This document shows, piece by piece, positions 52,815 to 64,000 of a stretch of 64,000 nt of DNA. Positions within the stretch are counted from its first letter, which is position 1; every line of letters starts with the position of its first letter. The stretch is from the NCBI GenBank assembly GCA_023974075.1, contig CM043807.1, positions 8,857,676-8,921,675 of the forward strand, given 5' to 3'. The notes beneath the pieces are model-generated. The model saw only the letters and a program-made list of their open reading frames with translations, was not told where the DNA came from and searched no databases. Position numbers and translations under genes: made by a program. Source of the DNA: Chaenocephalus aceratus (Eukaryota; Chordata; Actinopteri; Perciformes; Channichthyidae).

Positions 52815-53317
52815 TAAAGGTCCCCTATTATTATACTGTTTTTCATCAATATATTACAGGCCTCAGATAAATACAAAACACGTCTCTGAAGTGTTTGGCT
52901 CCAAACACCAAACAGATCATTGCAGCATTACCCATAATCCCCTCTGTTTCAGCCCTGTTTCAAAAGTGCTGATTCTCTGTCTGTTACTTTAGAGGAAAAT
53001 AAGGAGCCCCTCCCCACGCCCCTCTGAGAGAGATTTGGTTAAAAAGAACACAATGGTGCTCTAGGAGGAGATTCAGGTGATAAGGTGGGCGGGGGTTACC
53101 TTGGCGATTGGCTAATGGTTACACAAGCCAAAAAAATCGTTATGACATCATAAAGTGGCCAAAATCTGATCAAAATCTGACAGGTTTTTATATAAATGGA
53201 TCAGGACAAAAAGAGAGAGAATCTTTTTTCCTGAAACTTTCAGAATCTCTTTCCACAGAGGGGACACATGTTTATGTATAAAAGACATGTGGATTTTGTA
53301 TAATAGGTGACCTCCTA
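52815..53317. mobile_element. TTAA-ended non-autonomous DNA transposon, copy c
   Basis: Inverted relative to the copy at 26997. The left end TAAAGGTCCCCTATTATTAT is intact; the right end GTATAATAGGTGACCT has lost its last bases. The body matches throughout (GTGTTTGGCTCCAAACACCA, CAAAAGTGCTGATTCTCTGT, CACAATGGTGCTCTAGGAGG). No coding capacity. Confidence 0.82.
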
Positions 53318-54082
53318 ATATCCTGTCCATCTCCTCTGTCACCGCGAACAGGTAAGAGAGGCAGAGGCAAAGCAAGGAAGGGGGAAAGAAAGCAGAACAT
53401 AGGAGAGTGTGCGCTGAGAAGCACGCGACCTTCATATGATCCCTATGCATTGCAAATCATGCTAACGTTATGCGGCTATCATCTTTTATGCAAATTGTTT
53501 GAGTGCTGCAACAGCGTGTCTTACATATTCATGCTGCTGTAAGAACATGGCACCTGTCTGCAGGCCGGATGGTTAAGTTAAATCTCTGCGTTAATGTACA
53601 GCATATACAGAAAGGGCATGGTGAGTATGCACCAGCAGATGAGATGCTTTCTCTAAAGGTGACATTTGGAGAGAAATAACTCGACAATGAAACCACTAAA
53701 TATTCGTATGCATCATGTTGTTTTACTGTGTGTGTAAATGTTTCCATGCAGGGTTTTTTCATTATTTGCTTTGCCTTAATGCGTTGATTCTAATGTAGGA
53801 GCATTTATTGATATGCATTGGTGGGTACAACCTTTGTAAAAGAAGGTAGAGTGAGATGCAGAGGGCAGTCAGTCAGCCTGCCAGTGGGAAGAGCAGTTGG
53901 ACAGAGGTCAGCCTGTCACGGCCTGATCACACAGGGGTTTACGGCTTGTCACGGCCATGACAGGACCAACATGTGTCAGGGTGAGAAGGACAGCCGGACT
54001 CTGTCTTCCTGTGTGTCGCCACAACCTGCCGCCGTGCAGCACACTGCCCTTTGGGGGTCTCAGACCACAGTTTTTACTCTTA
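53318..54082. other. no gene or repeat recognised
   Basis: A 116-codon plus-strand frame (53818-54168) runs out of this stretch into a transposon and has no motif. Nothing else was seen. Confidence 0.5.
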
Positions 54083-54111
54083 CATTCAAGCAGAGATGGC
54101 AAAAGTACATA

Positions 54112-54429
54112 CCGTACTTTTCGGACTATAAGCCGCGACTTTTCCCCCCATTTTTTTTGTACAGCTAACGGCCACTAGGGAACTTCCTAAATCTATGGAT
54201 TTTACAGGTAAAATTAACCACCTTTAACTCTATGGGCTCTAGGACCGGTCCGCGCCCGCCACCTTTTAGCGGCGGGCTCCAGCAGGAAAAGCTGGAGGCC
54301 GGAAAAGAGTGAGACAGGTAGCGCGCCAAAGTAAAAGTGGAACCGAGAGACAGAACGAGAGCAAGACAGACGGACAATTTAGCTGCTGCGGCTTATATGC
54401 AGGTGCGCTTTATAGTCCGAAAAGTACGG
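54112..54429. mobile_element. TA-target MITE, copy 2
   Basis: Same termini (CCGTACTTTTCGGACTATAA inverted) and nearly the same 318-bp body as 20590-20909, flanked by TA (54110-54111 and 54430-54431). It sits inside the hAT copy. Confidence 0.9.
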
Positions 54430-54537
54430 TACATCCTTTACTCAAGTAGAAGTACAGATATTTGTGTTTAAAAATACTCTGCTAAAAGTAGAAGTACTGA
54501 TTCCATTTCTTTAATCAAGTAAAAGTAAAGAAGTATG

Positions 54538-54973
54538 TGTTAAGATCTCAGGCACTTAGGATGTTGGACCCAATTGCAGACAGGGAGACAGAGGTAAAGT
54601 ATTGTAAGATACTTTATTTTTCCATGAACAAAAAAATGAACAAAAAAGGTAACCACCAAAACTCTAGTCGAGATGACAAAAAACAGAGAACAAAAAATGA
54701 ATGCGCTCATGCAGTGAGGAATCAAAAAACTTTTCATGAGTACCAGGAGCATAGACCTTACCATGACAATAGACAAGACAAACTGACACTGAACACTGGG
54801 AGACAGGGGAATTTAAACACAGGAACTTAGACACACCAGGGAAACTAACGACAGACATGAAAACACAGGGAAAAGAGACCAGACAATATACAGGGAGGAA
54901 AACATGACAAGGAGAACGGAAAAAACACCCACACCTAGACATAGAAACGTGACATGACATAATAATCCTGACA
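54538..54973 (-). repeat. 3' LTR
   Basis: On the minus strand it runs TGTCAGG...CTTAACA (TG...CA). It is near-identical to 58038-58474. Differences seen: A-for-G at 54780 in the priming-complement region, one T/G near 54825, a small cluster around 54639-54645, and the penultimate A/T at the inner end. Confidence 0.95.
54613..54618 (-). terminator. polyadenylation signal in 3' LTR
   Basis: Minus-strand AATAAA sits at the loop-proximal edge of a short hairpin (AAGTATC...TTACAATACTT, about 54596-54615). As the downstream LTR, this is the signal expected to end the genomic RNA. Confidence 0.7.
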
Positions 54974-54976
54974 GAA

Positions 54977-54986
54977 CCCCCTCCTC
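54977..54986 (-). other. polypurine tract
   Basis: Minus-strand GAGGAGGGGG followed by TTC and then the TGTCAGG start of the 3' LTR. This is the normal position for plus-strand DNA priming in an LTR element. Confidence 0.85.
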
Positions 54987-55125
54987 AAGGGACGGATACT
55001 AGACGTCCCTAAACAAAAAAACAAAAAAATCCAAAACGTCCAGCAGGGTGGGTGGAGGGGGTCCGGAGGACGGGCCTTGACTGACAGCCCAGGGCACGGC
55101 AGAGGACCAGGAAGGGGTCTCGGGT

Positions 55126-55260
55126 GGACGGCCCGGGGGCAAGGCAGAGTTCAAAAATGGGAACTCGGGCGGACGGCCCGGGGGCAAGGCAGAGTTCGAG
55201 GAGTGGGTCTCGGGCGGACGGCCCGGGGGCAAGGCAGAGTTCGAGGATGGGCAAAGACCA
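55126..55260. repeat. 45-bp tandem repeat, three units
   Basis: GGACGGCCCGGGGGCAAGGC starts at 55126, 55171 and 55216, a period of exactly 45 bp (15 codons). It encodes the P-P-G-R-P-P-E repeat near the C-terminus of the element's protein. Confidence 0.92.
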
Positions 55261-55380
55261 CAGCTCTCAGGGGACCGGGCAGGAGCCGGTGTTGACCGGA
55301 CAGGAACCGGAGCCGGTGGGACAGGTGTCGGCAAGATCCCCCACGGAAGAGGACAAGGAGTTGGCAGCACCCCCAGCGAA

Positions 55381-56100
55381 ACAGGTGATGTTGAGGCCTC
55401 CAACGAAACAGGACACGGGGCTGGCAGGGCCCCCGGCAGAAGAGTAGTCGGTGGGACCCCCAACGGCACAGGACACAGGGCCGGCAGGACCCCCGGCAGA
55501 AGAGTAGTCGGTGGGACCCCCAACGGCACAGGACACAGGGCCGGCAGGACCCCCGGCAGAAGAGTAGTCGGTGGGACCCCCAACGGCACAGGACATAGGG
55601 TTGGCAGGACCCCCGGCAGAAGAGTAGTCGGCGGGACCTCCAACGGCACAGGACACAGGGTTGGCAGGACTCCCGGCAGAAGAGTAGTCGGCGGGGCCTC
55701 CAACGGGACAGGACACAGGGTTGGCAGGACCCCCGGCAGGAGAGTAGTCGGCGGGGCCTCCAACGGCACAGGACACAGGGTTGGCAGGACCCCCGGCAGG
55801 AGAGTAGTCGGTGGGACCCCCAACGGCACAGGACATAGGGTTGGCAGGACCCCCGGCAGAAGAGTAGTCGGCGGGACCTCCAACGGCACAGGACACAGGG
55901 TTGGCAGGACTCCCGGCAGAAGAGTAGTCGGCGGGGCCTCCAACGGGACAGGACACAGGGTTGGCAGGACCCCCGGCAGGAGAGTAGTCGGCGGGGCCTC
56001 CAACGGCACAGGACTTAGGGTTGGCAGGACCCCCGGCAGGAGAGTAGTCGGCGGGGCCTCCAACGGCACAGGACATAGAGTTGGCAGGACCCCCAGCGGA
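55381..56100. repeat. 60-bp tandem repeat, twelve units
   Basis: Twelve consecutive units with a period of exactly 60 bp (20 codons), such as GGCAGGACCCCCGGCAGAAG. The first unit is degenerate and another degenerate unit precedes it (55321-55380). A higher-order repeat is visible: 55561-55800 and 55801-56040 (four units each) differ at only two positions. Confidence 0.95.
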
Positions 56101-56117
56101 ACCTCCAACGACACGTG

Positions 56118-56877
56118 AGTAGGGACTTGAGTGGGAACTCGATCGGAGACTCGAGAGGTGACTTGAGAGGGGGCTCGAGAGGGGACTTGAGTGGGAACTC
56201 GATCGGAGACTCGAGAGGTGACTTGAGAGGGGGCTCGAGAGGTGACTGGAGAGGGAACTCGATAGGGAACTCGAGAGGAAACTCGAGAGGAGACTCGAGA
56301 GGGAACTTGAGAGGGGCCTCGAGAGGGGACTCGGGTAGGAACTTGAGAGGGGACTCGGGTAGGAACTTGAGAGGGGACTCGAAAGGGGACTGGAGAGGAG
56401 ACTCGAGAGGGAACTCGAGAGGGGCCTTGAGAGGGGCCTCGAGAGAGGACCTGTAAGGGGACTGGAGAAGAGACTCGAGATGGGACCTGAGAAGTGTCTT
56501 CAGAGGGGACTTGAGAAGTGTTTTGAGAGGGGACTCGAGAGGGGACTCGTGAGGGGATTTGAGAGGGGACTCGAGAAGAGACTCGAGAAGAGACCTGAGA
56601 GGGAACTCGAGAGGAGACTTGAGAGGGAACTCGAGAGGAGACTCGAGTAGAGACTCGAAAAGGGACCTGAGAGGAAACTTGAGAGGGGACTTGAGAGGGG
56701 ACTCATGAGGGGATTTGAGAGGGGACTCGAGAAGAGACTCGAGAAGAGACCTGAGAGGGAACTTGAGAGGAGACTCGAGTAGAGACTCGAAAGGGGACCT
56801 GAGAGGAAACTTGAGAGGGGACTTGGGTAGGAACTCGAGAGGGGACTTGACATGGGTCTTGAGAAGGAACTTGTGTC
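56118..56877. repeat. 12-bp tandem repeat, about 63 units
   Basis: Variants of GACTCGAGAGGG/GACTTGAGAGGG follow one another in constant 12-bp register (4 codons each). Longer duplications lie inside, for example about 60 bp repeated at 56125-56184 and 56185-56244, and a segment near 56540-56600 repeated near 56696-56760. Confidence 0.93.
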
Positions 56878-56880
56878 AGT

Positions 56881-57000
56881 CGGTACGCCGACAGGACACG
56901 GGGAGCTGGCGTCGGCTGGAGAGCCAGCAGGAGACGAGGTGCTGGAGTCGGCCGGTACGCCGACAGGACACGGGGAGCTGGCGTCGGCCGGAGAGCCAGT
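56881..57000. repeat. 72-bp direct duplication
   Basis: CGGTACGCCGACAGGACACG begins at 56881 and again at 56953. The second unit is truncated near 57000. Confidence 0.9.
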
Positions 57001-57023
57001 CCTGGAGCCGAAACTGGAGTTGG

Positions 57024-57400
57024 GACCATGGCTACTGGGGTCGGTACTGAAGCCAGAACCATGGCTGCTGGGGCCGGAGCCATGGCTGCTGGGGCCATGA
57101 CTGGGGCTGGGACCATGGCTGTGTGGGCCGGTTCTGTAGCAGGGACCATGGCTGCATGGGCCGGTTCTGGAGCCGGAACCATGGCTGTGGGGACCGGTTC
57201 AGGAGTCGGAACCATTGCTGCTGGGCAAGGAACCGGAACACGGATCCATGGCTGTGTGGGATGGTACTGGAGCACAGTACCATGGCTATGTGGGATGGTA
57301 CTGGAGCACGGAACCATGGCTGCTGGGTCCGGCACTGGAGCCGGAACCATGGCTGTTGGGGGCGGAGCGGAAGCCTGGACCCTGGCTGTGTAAGCCAGGT
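57024..57400. repeat. irregular CCATGGCTG-type repeats
   Basis: The words ACCATGGCTG and CTGGGGCCGG recur with spacings that are multiples of 3 (about 18 to 60 bp). They encode the A-M-V-P-A-P series in the minus-strand frame. Confidence 0.85.
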
Positions 57401-58025
57401 AATGGAGTATGGACGCAAAGCTGCCTGGGCCGGTACTGGAGCATGGAGGCATGGCTGCTAGTTTGGCTTTGCGACTCCTCCTCTTAGCAGCCGCCTGAAG
57501 GCTCCGTGGACCTCCATAAGCCAGACGAGTTCCAGCATACGACTCCTGGACAGGAGCAGGACCTGGGGCAGAAGCATGGGTTGACTTCAGATGGATCCCA
57601 CCGAGGCATATGGTGCCAGGTTGGGAATTGGGAGACAGGGAGCTAGCATGCCTGGGGCTAGCAGACTGGGAATCCCACACCGGGATCATGGCTGTTGGAG
57701 CACGGGCTGGAATCCTGGCCCTGCGTCTCCTACAGGCTCTTTGGAGACTCCGTGGACCTCCAACAGGACCGTAGTCGGATCCGAGGAAAGGGTTAGATGC
57801 GTCGGACCAGTCCTCAGGACAACTTGTGAAAAGCTGTAACCACTCCGGCAACAAACTCCTCAACCAAGGCATTTCGGCCACCTCCATTCGTGCCCTCTCG
57901 AGAATAGCCTCTTTGTCCTTTCTAGAAGAAGTTCCTTTCCACTCGGCATGAGAACATTGAAGGGAAAAGTCTAGATCGAACAGATCTAACTCAAAATCTT
58001 CCATATCCGCTGGGTCCATATTCTG

Positions 58026-58035
58026 GTCAGTTCGT
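58026..58035 (-). promoter_or_regulatory. self-primer binding site
   Basis: Minus-strand ACGAACTGAC starts 2 nt after the end of the 5' LTR. The same 10 bases occur on the plus strand at 58279-58288, so the LTR transcript start contains its exact complement. I could not place a tRNA 3' end (TGG...) at this position. Confidence 0.75.
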
Positions 58036-58037
58036 TC

Positions 58038-58474
58038 TGATAAGATCTCAGGCACTTAGGATGTTGGACCCAATTGCAGACAGGGAGACAGAGGTAAAGT
58101 ATTGTAAGATACTTTATTTTTCCATGACTGGCAAAAATGAACAAAAAAGGTAACCACCAAAACTCTAGTCGAGATGACAAAAAACAGAGAACAAAAAATG
58201 AATGCGCTCATGCAGTGAGGAATCAAAAAACTTTTCATGAGTACCAGGAGCATAGACCTTACCATGACAATAGACAAGACGAACTGACACTGAACACTGG
58301 GAGACAGGGGAATTTAAACACAGGAACTGAGACACACCAGGGAAACTAACGACAGACATGAAAACACAGGGAAAAGAGACCAGACAATATACAGGGAGGA
58401 AAACATGACAAGGAGAACGGAAAAAACACCCACACCTAGACATAGAAACGTGACATGACATAATAATCCTGACA
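58038..58474 (-). repeat. 5' LTR
   Basis: On the minus strand it runs TGTCAGG...CTTATCA. It contains a TATA-like box, the predicted transcript start with the self-priming sequence, and AATAAA at 58113-58118. From the TATA-like box it defines about 155 bp of U3 and the remainder as R/U5. Confidence 0.95.
58279..58318 (-). promoter_or_regulatory. LTR core promoter and transcript start
   Basis: The minus-strand TATA-like TTTAAA (58313-58318) lies 28 nt upstream of the predicted start near 58290. The RNA would begin close to GTGTCAGTTCGT, whose GTCAGTTCGT (58288 down to 58279) pairs with the primer-binding site. The start is inferred from spacing, not measured. Confidence 0.6.
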
Positions 58475-58932
58475 GTATGGGCTTCGAAATGTACTTAGGT
58501 AAAAAGTACCAATAACTACCAACTGTTTTAAAGAGTAACTGACCTCACTTTATATTAATAGAACAATAATGTAATTGTTAGCTAATGAATGTTTCAATGC
58601 TGAAAAATTACGACGTTTTCATTGGTCCCTCTTCTTTAGAGAAGACCAGGAAATAATGGATAGACGGATCATGTTCAAATCAATAGGCACGCAATGACTC
58701 AAAATAATAATGATCACGCCACCAAACACAGATTAAAACTAAAGTAACAAACCTGTTTTGAAAATGTAAGAAGTAGAAAGTACAGGTATTTGTGTTCAAA
58801 ATCTAGTAGAAGTAAAAGTAAAAAGTTGTCAGAAAAATATGTAGTGGAGTAAAGCACTGATACCAGAAAAAATGTACTTAAGTACAGTAACAAAGTATTT
58901 GTACTCCACTAGTTCCCACCTCTGCATTCAAG

Positions 58933-63515
<4,583 letters not shown>

Positions 63516-63865
63516 TTAAAGGTCACCTATTGTGCAAAATCCACTTGTTCATGTCTTTGATACATCAACACGTGTCTCCTCTCTGTGGAAAGAGATTCTG
63601 AACGTTTCAGGAAAAAAGATTCTCTCTCTTTTTGTCCTGATCCATTTCAATAAAAACCTGTCTGAAAATGAGCTGATCAGATTGTTGCCGCCTTATAATG
63701 TCATAATGATGTTTTGGCTTGTGTACCTATTAGCCAATCACCAACCAAGGTAACCCCCCCCCCCCACCTTATCATCTGAATCTCCTCCTAGAGCACCATT
63801 GTGTTCTTTTTAACCAAATGTCTCTCAGAGGGGCGTGGGGAGGGGCTCCTTATTTTCATCTAAAG
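63516..63865. mobile_element. TTAA-ended non-autonomous DNA transposon, copy d (interrupted)
   Basis: The left end TTAAAGGTCACCTATTGTGC and the following body match the copy at 26997 in the same orientation up to TTTTCATCTAAAG. There a different element begins. The rest, if present, lies beyond the window. Confidence 0.82.
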
Positions 63866-64000
63866 CAGGGGTGTCAAACTCAATTTCATCTCGGGCCACA
63901 TCAGCATCATGGTCGCACTCATACTTACAAAAAATACATATATAAATATTTAATATATTTAAAAGAATGTATTATATTACATTATTGCCGTCTGCATTGG
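63866..64000. mobile_element. hAT-like element, left end only
   Basis: CAGGGGTGTCAAACTCAATT followed by TCGGGCCACATCAGCATCAT is a Charlie-like hAT terminus. It interrupts copy d exactly at TCTAAAG, so the expected target duplication is the 8 bp ending at 63865. The other end is outside the window. Confidence 0.65.

Larger units (their letters stand above)
54999..58019 (-). pseudogene. LTR-element repeat protein, about 1,006 codons, one nonsense change
   Basis: The frame starts at ATG 58017-58019, 18 nt after the 5' LTR/primer site, and ends at TAG 54999-55001, just before the polypurine tract. It is open throughout except for one TGA at 56703-56705; 438 codons precede it and 567 follow. Sister repeat units have CGA at the equivalent place, so the stop is a CpG transition. 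The N-terminus is acidic (D/E-rich to about residue 20), then a mixed helix-like segment with E-M-P-W-L-R-S-L-L-P-E-W-L (about 55-67). Two related basic motifs follow, G-G-P-R-S-L-Q with Arg/Lys clusters (about 93-108 and 180-197), possible nuclear or nucleic-acid-binding patches. The rest is repeats: A-M-V-P-A-P type, then a 4-residue P-S-Q/R-V unit, then a 20-residue Pro/Leu-rich unit, then a P-P-G-R-P-P-E unit. It is not a recognisable Gag or Pol; function unknown. Confidence 0.75.
54538..58474 (-). mobile_element. non-autonomous LTR retrotransposon, Tf1/sushi-like
   Basis: Complete element of 3,937 bp: two LTRs (436 and 437 bp) and an exact 5-bp target duplication GTATG (54533-54537 and 58475-58479). 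A primer-binding site lies 2 nt after the 5' LTR and a polypurine tract lies 3 nt before the 3' LTR, so the coding strand is minus. The LTRs differ at only about four places, which suggests a recent insertion. Internally there is one long frame of repeat-rich sequence and no protease, reverse transcriptase, RNase H or integrase motif on either strand. It would need enzymes from an autonomous relative. The Tf1/sushi assignment rests on self-complementary priming (see findings), the 5-bp target site and a Met-Asp-Pro-Ala-Asp start that I recall from fish sushi-type Gag proteins. Confidence 0.9.
54091..58924. mobile_element. hAT MITE (CAGAGGTGGG family), copy 2, carrying two later insertions
   Basis: The left end CAGAGATGGCAAAAGTAC and the right end ...TTCCCACCTCTG are flanked by an exact 8-bp duplication CATTCAAG (54083-54090 and 58925-58932). 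The hAT sequence is split into three pieces by a TA-target MITE (54112-54429) and an LTR retrotransposon (54538-58474). Without them it is about 570 bp and aligns with 29196-29581, plus about 180 bp that the other copy lacks (AAGTAGAAGTACAGATATTT and following). Both insertions must postdate it. Confidence 0.92.

Noticed and set aside
55267..56076. Alternative minus-strand frame (269 codons) with a Gly/Pro/Ala repeat
   Set aside because: A shadow of the 60-bp repeat in a second frame. It lacks continuity with the start near 58019. Programmed frameshifting cannot be excluded, but nothing shows it.
55381..56100. CRISPR-like array of direct repeats
   Set aside because: Units are contiguous with no unique spacers, lie inside an LTR element, and the genome is eukaryotic.
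56115..57461. Plus-strand frames opposite the LTR element gene
   Set aside because: They exist because the repeat units are multiples of 3, which leaves antisense frames open. The LTR, primer site and polypurine tract place the coding strand on minus.

Overview
The window looks like a gene-poor stretch of a ray-finned (teleost) fish nuclear genome. It is AT-rich, carries many long (CA/GT)n microsatellites, and contains several transposon families that I recognise from memory as common in teleosts. Examples are the TA-flanked family with CCGTACTTTTCGGACTATAA ends, hAT elements beginning TAGGGGTGGGCGATA or CAGAGGTGGG, a family with TTAAAGGTCACCTATTAT-like ends, a tRNA-derived SINE, and a Tf1/sushi-like LTR element. 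I found no host protein-coding exon, rRNA or tRNA gene. Nearly all longer open frames are chance or low-complexity translations. The DNA is probably intergenic or lies inside a large intron. The species cannot be named from what I can see.

Layout. 1-13 kb: mostly unannotatable single-copy DNA, with a nested pair at 4108-5230 (a TTAA-ended element interrupted by a piggyBac-like MITE) and a complete MITE near 6.5-6.9 kb. 13.0-14.2 kb: a 1.2-kb inverted-repeat element. 18.9-25 kb: microsatellites, a TA-flanked MITE, a CAGGGG-type hAT remnant and a LINE-like tail. 27-30 kb: another TTAA-ended element, a LINE-like tail and a hAT MITE with an exact 8-bp target duplication. 31 kb: two long CA arrays. 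33.7-36.9 kb: a P-element-like transposon with a THAP-domain exon, carrying a Harbinger remnant that still encodes a Myb/SANT-like domain. 37.7-38.5 kb: a hAT element with a long GC-rich hairpin. 42.8-45.4 kb: LINE 3' ends in inverted orientation sharing a CA tract. 51.3 kb: a tRNA-derived SINE. 52.8-53.3 kb: a further TTAA-ended element. 54.1-58.9 kb: a three-layer nest (below). 60.8 kb: a 166-bp CA array. 63.5 kb to the end: a TTAA-ended element interrupted by another hAT end.

The standout is the nest at 54083-58932. A hAT element (8-bp duplication CATTCAAG) was hit by a TA-target MITE and by a 3.9-kb LTR retrotransposon on the minus strand (5-bp duplication GTATG). The retrotransposon has nearly identical LTRs, a TATA-like box, a polyadenylation signal and a polypurine tract. 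Ten bases directly after the 5' LTR are complementary to the predicted 5' end of its own RNA, the signature of self-primed (Tf1/sushi-type) reverse transcription. It encodes no protease, reverse transcriptase or integrase. Instead it has one frame of about 1,006 codons made largely of tandem repeats (12, 45, 60 and 72 bp units), broken by a single CGA-to-TGA change. It appears to be a young, non-autonomous element with a repeat-protein cargo that I cannot match to any known family.
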